NCBI RefSeq assembly: GCF_007018965.1
Contig: NZ_VJYZ01000020.1
Coordinates: forward strand, 20,773-84,772
Reading direction: 5' to 3'
From: Paracoccus marinus
Lineage (GTDB): Bacteria; Pseudomonadota; Alphaproteobacteria; Rhodobacterales; Rhodobacteraceae
DNA length: 64,000 nt
The translations under genes and the position numbers were made by a program. How positions within the stretch are numbered: position 1 is the stretch's first letter; every line of letters starts with the position of its first letter. Positions 57,400 through 64,000 of this stretch are shown piece after piece. The notes under the pieces were generated by a model. That model saw only the letters and a program-made list of their open reading frames with translations. It did not search any database and was not told where the DNA came from.

Positions 57400-59331
57400 T
57401 CAGCCGCCGATGGCGATCCCTTCGCGGCGGGGATCGGCGCCGCCTTCCAAGCCCTCGGGCGTGATGACGATCCCGTGCAGGCCGGACGCCAGCGTCGCCT
57501 CTTCGACCTCGAAGCCCATGTCTGCCAGCGCGGCGGCCAGTTCGGGCGCGCGGCCCTTTTCGACCTCCATCGTGCCGAAGCGGTTGACGAAGTGCGGCGC
57601 GTCCAGCGCCTGCTGCACGTTCATACCCCAGTCCAGCTGGGCGATCAGCGCGCGGGCGACATAGCCGATGATCCGGCTGCCGCCAGGCGAGCCGATCGCC
57701 ATCACGGGCTTTCCGTCCTTTATGACGATGGTGGGCGACATCGACGACCGCGGCCGCTTGCCCGGCGCGACGGCGTTGGCGATGGCGTAGCCGTCGTCGT
57801 CATGCGTCTCGAACGAGAAGTCGGTGAGCTCGTTGTTGAGCAGGAACCCCGCCGCCATCATCCGCGATCCGAACCCGTTCTCGATCGTCGTCGTCATCGA
57901 CAGCACGTTGCCGTAGCTGTCCACGATCGAGATATGCGTCGTGGACGGCAGCTCCAGCGCGCTGTCCTGCCCCCAGTTCATCGCGTGGGTCCAGCCGGGC
58001 TTGCCCGCAGTGACTTCAGGCAGGCTGTCGTCGCCGGCCAGAAGCTTGCCGCGTTCGGCAAGATAGCCCGGATCGATCAGCCCGGCCGTGGGCACCGGCA
58101 CGAAGTCGGGGTCGGCCATGTAGCGGCCCCGGTCGGCGAAGGCGAGGCGCGAGGCGTCCCCGATCAGCCGCCAGCTTTCGGGGTTGTCGGCCCCGAGCGA
58201 CGCAAGGTCGTAGTCGCCGAGCAGGCCCAGGATCTGCCCCACCGTCAGCCCGCCCGACGAGGGCGGGCCCATGCCGCAGACGTCGTGATCGCGGTATTCC
58301 ACGCAGACCGGCGGGCGCTCGATCACCCGGTATGCCGCCAGGTCGTCCATCGACAGCGTGCCGGGGTTGTCGGTGGCGCCCCGAACCGCCGCGACGATCG
58401 CCCGCGCGGTGTCGCCGCGGTAAAAAGCGTCCGCGCCACCCTGCGCCAGCTGCCGCAGGGTCTCGGCATAGGCCGGGTTCTTCAGCTGCGACCCGGCCGC
58501 GACCGGCTGGCCGCCCGGGAAGAAGTAGTCGGTCGTCGAGGGATAGCGTTGCAGCGCCTCTCCTTCGTCCGCAACGAGGTTCGCGAGCTTCGGCGACACG
58601 GTGAAGCCTTGGTCCGCCAGCCGGATCGGGTCCTCGAACAGCGCGGCCCAGTTCATCCGGCCCCAGCGGCGATGCGCTTCCTCCATCAGCCGAGGCGTGC
58701 CGGGGGTGCCGACCGAGCGGCCGCCGACGACCGCCGTCATGAACTCCAGCGGCTCGCCCTCGTCGTCGAGAAACAGCTGCGGCGTGGCCCCGCGCGGCGC
58801 GGCTTCGCGCGCGTCGAGCGTCGTCATCTGCCCGCTCGCGGCATCGTACCAGACGACGAACGACCCGCCGCCAAGGCCCGAGCTTTCCGGCTCGACGAGG
58901 CCGAGGACGCTTTGCACGGCGACCATCGCGTCGGCCGCGCTGCCGCCGGCGTCAAGGATCCTGGCGCCCGCCTCGACCGCCAGCGGGTTGGCGGCGGCGA
59001 CCATCCAGTCCTTGCCGGTAACGGGCCGCCCCTCGGCCTTGGCTGTCATCGCCGCGCGCGCGGCGTCGGTCAGCGGGCCGAACGCATCAAGCGGCGGGGC
59101 CGCCCTTGCGCCGTCGGGGGTTTCGGGCACGTCGCTTGCAGGCGCCGAGGCGGGGGCGGCGTCCGACGGGGGCGCGGCGGTCTGCGGGTCGGTCGTGGGC
59201 GCAGTCGCGGGCGAAGTGTCGGGCGCAGTGTCGGGCGCAGTCGCGGGCGCGGCCTGCGGCGCCACCACGTCCTGGCCGAACGCCGCGGCGGTGCTGCCCA
59301 GCAGGACGGCAATCATCAATCCGTATCGCAT
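57400..59331 (-). CDS. ggt: Gamma-glutamyltransferase
   Basis: 643-residue periplasmic enzyme that cleaves glutathione and other gamma-glutamyl bonds. The ATG at 59331 has GAGGAGG upstream and gives a signal peptide ending AAAFG. A 60-residue Ala/Thr/Pro/Asp-rich linker follows. The large subunit (MVAAANPLAVEAGARILDAGG, SGLGGGSFVVWYD) leads to the autocleavage site LPSTTHISIVDSYGN, where the first Thr of TTH becomes the nucleophile, and the small subunit has PGKRPRSSMSPTIV and GSPGGSRII. Fold and motifs are complete. Confidence 0.96.
   Translation of the reverse strand: MRYGLMIAVLLGSTAAAFGQDVVAPQAAPATAPDTAPDTSPATAPTTDPQTAAPPSDAAPASAPASDVPETPDGARAAPPLDAFGPLTDAARAAMTAKAEGRPVTGKDWMVAAANPLAVEAGARILDAGGSAADAMVAVQSVLGLVEPESSGLGGGSFVVWYDAASGQMTTLDAREAAPRGATPQLFLDDEGEPLEFMTAVVGGRSVGTPGTPRLMEEAHRRWGRMNWAALFEDPIRLADQGFTVSPKLANLVADEGEALQRYPSTTDYFFPGGQPVAAGSQLKNPAYAETLRQLAQGGADAFYRGDTARAIVAAVRGATDNPGTLSMDDLAAYRVIERPPVCVEYRDHDVCGMGPPSSGGLTVGQILGLLGDYDLASLGADNPESWRLIGDASRLAFADRGRYMADPDFVPVPTAGLIDPGYLAERGKLLAGDDSLPEVTAGKPGWTHAMNWGQDSALELPSTTHISIVDSYGNVLSMTTTIENGFGSRMMAAGFLLNNELTDFSFETHDDDGYAIANAVAPGKRPRSSMSPTIVIKDGKPVMAIGSPGGSRIIGYVARALIAQLDWGMNVQQALDAPHFVNRFGTMEVEKGRAPELAAALADMGFEVEEATLASGLHGIVITPEGLEGGADPRREGIAIGG
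59195..59254 (-). repeat. Five 12-bp tandem repeats in the Ggt linker
   Basis: Units at 59195, 59207, 59219, 59231 and 59243 share the core GGGCGCAGT. They encode four-residue units of the TAPD/TSPA kind. The period of whole codons allows length change without a frameshift. Confidence 0.8.
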
Positions 59332-59487
59332 CTGGTCCTCCTCAAATCCGTCGATCAATGAACGGACTTTGCGGCCGGGGGAGTGGTCGCGCAACCGTTA
59401 CCGTGACCGGCACGGGCGCCTGCGGGTCTTTCCAACCCGCCCGGCGGAGCTTAGCTAGAGGACCATTCGCACCAACGGGGACGGCCG

Positions 59488-60381
59488 ATGCCTTATGCCA
59501 CGGGACGGGACTGGCGTGACGCAAGCTCGCGCCGCGTCATGCTTTTCGGGATGTCGGGCCTGGGCAAGACGCATATCGCGTCGATGCTGCGCCGGTCGCG
59601 GGCGTGGTTTCACTACAGCGTCGATTACCGCATCGGCACCCGCTACATGGGCGAGCTGATCGCCGACGACTTCAAGCGTCACGCGATGGCGGTGCCGCTG
59701 CTGCGAGAGCTGCTGCTGACGGATTCGGTGCGGATCGAATCGAACATCACCTTTGACAACCTCGCGCCGCTTTCGACCTATCTGGGCAAGCCGGGCGATC
59801 CGGCGCGCGGCGGCCTGCCGTTTGACGACTACATGCAGCGGCAGGACCAGCACCGCGCGGCCGAGATCGCGGCGACGCTGGACAGCGCGCATTTCGCGCA
59901 GCGCGCACAGGCGATCTATGGCTATCCGCATTTCGTCTGCGACAGCTCCGGCTCGATCTGCGAGATCGTTGACCCGGACGATCCCGCCGATCCGGTGATG
60001 GCGGCGCTGACGGGGCTGCTGCTGCCGGTCTGGATCTGCGGCAGCGACGCGCACACGGCCGAACTCGTCCGCCGCTTCGACGCCGCGCCGAAGCCCATGT
60101 ACTACCAGCCCGCGTTCCTTGGCGCGGCCTGGGCCGATTACGGCCGCGACCACCCTGGCCCGGTCGATCCCGACGCTTTCGTCCGCTGGACCTATGCCCG
60201 CGCCCTGGCCCACCGCCAGCCCCGGTACGAGGCGATGGCGCGGCACGGCGTCACGGTTCGGGCCGACGACGTGGCCCGCATCCGCACGCCCGACGACTTC
60301 ATCGACCTGATCGCCGACGCGATCGACGCGCGCGCCCGCGCCGCAGGTCCGTCCCCTCGCCTCGCACAAGGAACCGCCTGA
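59488..60381 (+). CDS. P-loop ATPase-like protein of unknown function, coupled to metA
   Basis: 297 residues. A Walker A motif lies at the start ([16 protein letters not shown], residues 19-34), then [20 protein letters not shown], and [17 protein letters not shown] in the middle, the latter a probable Asp-rich catalytic segment. The C-terminus is helical. No ABC, AAA+ or kinase signature beyond the P-loop is obvious; small-molecule or peptide kinase are possible. Its stop overlaps the metA ATG (TGATG), so it should be made with MetA. Divergent from ggt. Confidence 0.8.
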   Translation: MPYATGRDWRDASSRRVMLFGMSGLGKTHIASMLRRSRAWFHYSVDYRIGTRYMGELIADDFKRHAMAVPLLRELLLTDSVRIESNITFDNLAPLSTYLGKPGDPARGGLPFDDYMQRQDQHRAAEIAATLDSAHFAQRAQAIYGYPHFVCDSSGSICEIVDPDDPADPVMAALTGLLLPVWICGSDAHTAELVRRFDAAPKPMYYQPAFLGAAWADYGRDHPGPVDPDAFVRWTYARALAHRQPRYEAMARHGVTVRADDVARIRTPDDFIDLIADAIDARARAAGPSPRLAQGTA

Positions 60382-61307
60382 TGCCGATCACCCTGCCCGA
60401 AGACCTGCCCGCATACGACATCCTGTCGCGCGAGGGCGTGATGGTCATGTCGCCGGGCCGGGCCGCCACGCAGGACATCCGGCCGCTTCGGATCGCGCTG
60501 CTGAACCTGATGCCCAAGAAGATCCAGACCGAGAACCAGTTCGCCCGGCTGATCGGCGCGACGCCCTTGCAGATCGACCTGTCGCTGATCCGCATGTCGG
60601 ATCACGAAAGCCGCAACACCGCCGCCGATCACCTCGAATCCTTCTACCGTCCGTTCGCCGAGGTCGAGGCGTCGGGCGACCGCTTCGACGGGCTGATCGT
60701 GACCGGCGCCCCGGTCGAACAGCTGCCCTTCGACGAGGTGACCTACTGGGACGAGCTGCGCCGCGTCTTCGACTGGTCGCAAAGCCATGTCCATTCGACG
60801 TTCGGCGTCTGCTGGGGCGGGATGGCGATGGCCTGGCATTTCCACGGCCTGCCCAAGCACGCGCTGGATGCCAAGGCGTTCGGCTGCTTCCGGCACGCGA
60901 ACCTGCAGCCCGCCTCGCCCTTCCTGCGCGGCTTTTCGGACGACGTGCTGGTGCCCGTGAGCCGCTGGACCGAGGTGCGGCAGGCCGACGTGGACGCCCG
61001 GCCCGAGCTTGCGACGTTGCTGGCTTCGGCGGATGCGGGCCCCTGCCTGATCGAGGACCGGGCGCGGCGGGCGCTGTATATCTTCAACCACCTGGAATAC
61101 GATTCCGGCACGCTGAAAGAGGAATACGACCGCGACGTCGGGGCCGGAAAGCCGATCGGCGTGCCCGCGAACTACTATCCCGACGACGATCCGGGGCTGT
61201 GCCCGTCGAACCTGTGGCGCGCCCACGCGCATCTGCTGTACGGCAACTGGATCAACGAGATCTACCAGACGACTCCGTTCGACCTGCGCGACATCGGCCG
61301 GGCGTGA
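60381..61307 (+). CDS. metA: Homoserine O-acyltransferase MetA, probably acetyl-type
   Basis: 308 residues, the first committed step of methionine synthesis. The catalytic triad is present: Cys144 in FGVCWGG, His237 and Glu239 in [20 protein letters not shown] is the family block. The acyl-CoA specificity position is Glu113 in [11 protein letters not shown]. coli MetA, which uses succinyl-CoA, has Gly there, while Glu is known to go with acetyl-CoA. I therefore name it the acetyl-type. ATG overlaps the upstream P-loop gene. Confidence 0.95.
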   Translation: MPITLPEDLPAYDILSREGVMVMSPGRAATQDIRPLRIALLNLMPKKIQTENQFARLIGATPLQIDLSLIRMSDHESRNTAADHLESFYRPFAEVEASGDRFDGLIVTGAPVEQLPFDEVTYWDELRRVFDWSQSHVHSTFGVCWGGMAMAWHFHGLPKHALDAKAFGCFRHANLQPASPFLRGFSDDVLVPVSRWTEVRQADVDARPELATLLASADAGPCLIEDRARRALYIFNHLEYDSGTLKEEYDRDVGAGKPIGVPANYYPDDDPGLCPSNLWRAHAHLLYGNWINEIYQTTPFDLRDIGRA

Positions 61308-61386
61308 CCCGGCAGCGCGTGACGCGGCTTGCCGCGCCGCGGGCGCCGCGCCAGACTGGCGCGGAACGTCACGCCCGTGAGACGCC

Positions 61387-62277
61387 ATGAGCAAAGATCA
61401 AGCCCCGCCCCGCCTGCCATTCGTCGGCGAGATTACCGCCTATCTCAAGAACGATGCGCCAGAGGAGGTAAGAACGCGCCTTCGCGAGGCCGACAAGGAC
61501 GACATCATCGACGCGGGGTATCCGTACCGCCGCGAGATGGACAAGGACGACTACGAGGACAGGATGGAGGCGCTGCAGGTCGAGCTGGTGCAGATGCTGC
61601 ATGATGTGATCGCCACCGGCAAGCGCGTGGTCGTGCTGTTCGAGGGGCGCGACGCCGCCGGCAAGGGCGGCACCATCGAGGCGCTGCGCGAGAACCTGAA
61701 CCCGCGTTCCGCCTATATCGTGGCGCTTCCCACCCCGACCGAGCGTGAGGCCGGGCAGTGGTATTTCCAGCGCTATGTCGCGGCCCTGCCCGGGGCGGGG
61801 GAAATCGCGCTGTTCGATCGCAGCTGGTACAACCGCGGCGTGGTCGAGAAGGTGTTCGGCTTCGTGAAGAAGCCGGACCGGGAAAAGTTCTTCCGCCAGC
61901 TTCCCGACTTCGAGCGGTTGCTGGTGGATGACGGGGTCATCCTCGTCAAGCTGTGGCTCAGCGTGGGCCGGGCCGAGCAGTTGCAGCGCTTCTTGGACCG
62001 CGAGAAGGACCCGCTGAAGCAGTGGAAGCTCAGCCGGATCGATGTCGAGGGGCTGGCGAAATGGGACGACTACACCGCCGCGATCCGCGAGACGCTGTCG
62101 CTGTCGCACAGCCCCGTGGCGCCGTGGACGGTGATCCGGTCCGATGACAAGCGCCGGGCGCGGATCGCCGCCATCCAGACGGTGCTGCGCGCGGTCGATT
62201 ATGTCGGCCGCGACGACCAGGTGATCGGCCTGCCCGACCCCCGCATCACCGGCGGCCCGGAAATGCTGGTGGTCTAG
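61387..62277 (+). CDS. ppk2: Polyphosphate kinase 2
   Basis: 296 residues of the PPK2 family, which moves phosphate between polyphosphate and nucleoside diphosphates. Walker A is [10 protein letters not shown] at 86-95, the lid has [18 protein letters not shown], and Walker B is [10 protein letters not shown] with Asp144. The single-domain form is class I-like, making GTP or ATP. Its stop overlaps the 3' end of the next gene (CTAG). The ppx gene of this window, at 23.4-24.5 kb, acts in the opposite direction on polyphosphate. Confidence 0.96.
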   Translation: MSKDQAPPRLPFVGEITAYLKNDAPEEVRTRLREADKDDIIDAGYPYRREMDKDDYEDRMEALQVELVQMLHDVIATGKRVVVLFEGRDAAGKGGTIEALRENLNPRSAYIVALPTPTEREAGQWYFQRYVAALPGAGEIALFDRSWYNRGVVEKVFGFVKKPDREKFFRQLPDFERLLVDDGVILVKLWLSVGRAEQLQRFLDREKDPLKQWKLSRIDVEGLAKWDDYTAAIRETLSLSHSPVAPWTVIRSDDKRRARIAAIQTVLRAVDYVGRDDQVIGLPDPRITGGPEMLVV

Positions 62278-62906
62278 TAGGTCGAGAAGCTGAAGCCCAC
62301 GAACGTCTCCCTCTCGGTCGGCTTGTGGCTAAGCCGGACAGAGAGACCCGTCTTGCGGACGGGCGCCGACAGCATCAGCGCGGGCACCCGGTCCCCCTCG
62401 TCGTCGTCATAGACCGAGAGCTGCCCGCCGAGGCCGGATTTCAGATGCGTGACCCCCGCGACGGCCAGCTTCGCCTGCGCGATGCTGTTGTAGTCGGCCA
62501 TCAGGTAGACGCCGACCGTCTCATACGATTTCCAGCGCTCCGCCTGCAGCCGAACGCCTGCGCGCGCCGCCTTGCAATGCTCGATCCAGTCGTCGCACCA
62601 GCGATAGCGGAAATCCATCGCCTCGTAGGGCGCGATCTCCTCGATCTTCAGGCCCGATCCGGCCCGCAGCTTCCACGGCGCCCGTTCGTCGCCCAGCTGC
62701 CAGGTGCGCAGGAGCGACAGGGCCAGCCACGCCTCGTCATCGTCCTTGCCCGCGACGAGGCCATAGACGCTGCGCCCCTTTTCCACGTTCGTGACCAGAA
62801 GCGCGGCTTCGCTGGACGCGTCCAGCTGGGTCCACGTTCCGTCGCCCGCGAGCGCGCGAAGCGGCAGCAGGAAAAGCGCGATCAGGATCGGGACGAGGTG
62901 ACGCAC
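62274..62906 (-). CDS. Secreted protein of unknown function
   Basis: 210 residues with a signal peptide (core [17 protein letters not shown], cleaved near residue 21). The rest is a mixed-strand domain with two Cys near 103 and 111 (WCDDWIEHC) that may form a disulfide, and a strand-rich C-terminus ending VGFSFSTY; an aromatic last residue can mean outer-membrane insertion, but the length and pattern do not make a barrel. No family recognised. Convergent with ppk2, four-base overlap. Confidence 0.72.
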   Translation of the reverse strand: MRHLVPILIALFLLPLRALAGDGTWTQLDASSEAALLVTNVEKGRSVYGLVAGKDDDEAWLALSLLRTWQLGDERAPWKLRAGSGLKIEEIAPYEAMDFRYRWCDDWIEHCKAARAGVRLQAERWKSYETVGVYLMADYNSIAQAKLAVAGVTHLKSGLGGQLSVYDDDEGDRVPALMLSAPVRKTGLSVRLSHKPTERETFVGFSFSTY

Positions 62907-63066
62907 GCGACGCAGCCCTTTTGCCTTCGATGCTTCATGGCGCCGAACCGTTTAAGAATGGTTAACGGCGCCGTCTTTTCGCACGCCACGGAACCACCCG
63001 AACCCGCTTGTCCAGCCGGTGCGCCCCTGACTAGGATCGCGCCGCACCGACATGAAGGAACCTTGC

Positions 63067-63810
63067 ATGGACCTGACCGCAACCCGCGCCATCGTTACTG
63101 GCGGCGCATCCGGCCTTGGCGCCGCGACCGCGCAGCATTTCCGCGACCGCGGGGCGAAGGTCACGATCCTTGACCGCGACCCGGCGGGCGAGGGCTTTGC
63201 CGCCTCGATCGGCGCGGGCTTCGCGCAGACCGACGTCACCGACGAGGGCAGCGTCGCCGCCGCCATCGCGCGCGCGGTCGAAACCATGGGCGGGATCGAC
63301 GCCTGCGTGAACTGTGCGGGCATCGCCGTGGGCGAAAAGACCGTGGGCCGCGACGGGCCCCACAAGCTCGACAGTTTCCGTCGGGTGATCGACATCAACC
63401 TGGTCGGCACCTTCAACGTCCTGCGCCTGGTCGCCGTCGAGATGGCGCGGAACGGGCGCGAGGAAAACGGCGTCATCGTCAACACCGCCTCGGTCGCGGC
63501 GTTCGACGGGCAGGCCGGTCAGGCGGCCTATGGCGCGTCCAAGGCGGGGATCGCCGGCATGTCGCTGCCGGTCGCGCGCGACCTTGCCCGGTCCGGGATC
63601 CGCGTCTGCGCGATCGCGCCGGGCATCTTCGGAACGCCGATGCTGCGCGGCCTGCCGCAGGACGTGCAGGACAGCCTTGCCGCCGAGGTGACGTTCCCCA
63701 AGCGCCTGGGCGAGCCCGAGGAATACGCCCGCCTCGCCGCGTTCATCGTGGAGTGCGGCTATCTGAACGGCGAGACGATCCGGCTGGACGGCGCGCTGCG
63801 GATGCGCTGA
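63067..63810 (+). CDS. Short-chain dehydrogenase, 3-hydroxyacyl-CoA type (HSD10-like)
   Basis: 247 residues of the SDR fold. The cofactor loop is [10 protein letters not shown] (residues 11-20) with an acidic ILDRD strand, so NAD is likely. The catalytic set is Ser in VNTASVAA and Tyr and Lys in YGASKAG. The order and the [15 protein letters not shown] stretch match type II 3-hydroxyacyl-CoA dehydrogenases used in beta-oxidation of branched acids. AAGGAA precedes the ATG. Downstream partner not in view. Confidence 0.92.
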   Translation: MDLTATRAIVTGGASGLGAATAQHFRDRGAKVTILDRDPAGEGFAASIGAGFAQTDVTDEGSVAAAIARAVETMGGIDACVNCAGIAVGEKTVGRDGPHKLDSFRRVIDINLVGTFNVLRLVAVEMARNGREENGVIVNTASVAAFDGQAGQAAYGASKAGIAGMSLPVARDLARSGIRVCAIAPGIFGTPMLRGLPQDVQDSLAAEVTFPKRLGEPEEYARLAAFIVECGYLNGETIRLDGALRMR

Positions 63811-64000
63811 CCGGGCGCGGCGGGGCGCGGCGGCGGCGGCACGCGACCGCCGCCGTCATCGACGCCAGCGCCCCCACCTGCCCGCCCGTGCGAAACGGAT
63901 TTACAACAATCGAAATCGTGACGTAGGTCATGTTGACAAATGGCGGAGCCATAAGCGGATCGACGTGATGTCGATGAAGCCCAGGAAGCTTTCGGCGGTC
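63811..64000. other. Right-edge intergenic region with possible operator
   Basis: No complete gene. TGACGTAGGTCA (63919-63930) is an inverted repeat TGAC-N4-GTCA directly before TTGACA (63933-63938), as if an operator adjoins a promoter. An ATG at 63968 opens a frame to the edge but is too short to judge. Confidence 0.4.

Noticed and set aside
59340..59487. SAM-II riboswitch upstream of the metA operon
   Set aside because: AGCTTAGCTAGAGG looked like the 3' end of the motif, but the partner strands are absent.
63928..64000. End of a minus-strand gene entering from the right (reading FLGFIDITSI before a stop)
   Set aside because: Only about 24 codons are visible, without a recognised motif, and the plus strand also has an open start at 63968. 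Not decidable.

Overview
The window is one contiguous stretch of GC-rich (roughly 70%) chromosomal DNA from an alphaproteobacterium, most probably a member of the Rhodobacteraceae/Paracoccaceae. The basis is gene content and order: a pyrH-frr-uppS-cdsA-dxr-rseP-bamA-ompH-fabZ-lpxA-lpxI-lpxB run using LpxI, DUF1489 and DUF599 proteins, a Rhodobacterales-type Hint-domain protein, argS-SPOR-nagZ, and ffs near dnaX-ybaB-recR. I see no phage, plasmid, IS element, integron or CRISPR array. Nearly all of it is core genome, so the interest lies in local departures from the usual layout.

Layout. 1-7.6 kb: a partial MFS drug efflux gene, DUF1489, tRNA-Gly(CCC), an HscC-type Hsp70 gene broken by one in-frame TAG with its overlapping membrane J-like partner, a small secreted protein, a VOC dioxygenase, a TSUP permease and a RidA protein. 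7.6-20.5 kb (minus strand): an envelope super-operon running from UMP kinase and ribosome recycling factor through undecaprenyl-PP, CDP-diacylglycerol, isoprenoid, BamA/Skp and lipid A genes. nadD lies inside it and lpxD is not present. 20.6-24.5 kb: miaA, an AraC regulator, and the ppx-rlmE pair. 24.6-33.7 kb: a Hint-domain protein, a CoxE-like VWA protein, an M48 protease, a coupled alpha/beta hydrolase-P450 pair, a truncated hemoglobin, nagZ and a SPOR protein. 33.7-43.6 kb: argS, a 5'-nucleotidase, a PEP mutase-like protein, SRP RNA, nudC, dnaX-ybaB-recR-thioesterase and an Hsp20 gene whose leader looks like an RNA thermometer. 43.8-54.3 kb: DUF599, folE2, metZ, TerC, a UvrD/PcrA helicase, RNase P RNA, rpmG, a hydrolase, yciB and a DUF1223 protein. 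54.5-64 kb: aconitase, gamma-glutamyltransferase, a P-loop protein coupled to metA, PPK2, a secreted protein and an SDR.

How the genes work together. The 7.6-20.5 kb operon joins three needs of envelope growth: lipid carrier and phospholipid precursors, outer-membrane protein insertion, and lipid A synthesis. Methionine synthesis is split between metA (60.4 kb) and metZ (46.7 kb). MetA carries a Glu in the position associated with acetyl-CoA use, which bears on how both enzymes should be named. dnaX-ybaB-recR links replication and repair. Three stable RNAs (tRNA-Gly, SRP RNA, RNase P RNA) each have a readable housekeeping promoter at the right distance.

Most promising for follow-up: the amber codon in the Hsp70 gene, the putative heat-responsive leader of hsp20, the Hint-domain protein, the hydrolase-P450 pair, the P-loop protein fused translationally to metA, and the breaks in the lipid A and argS-nagZ neighbourhoods. 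All functions are inferred from reading the sequence; no database search was possible.
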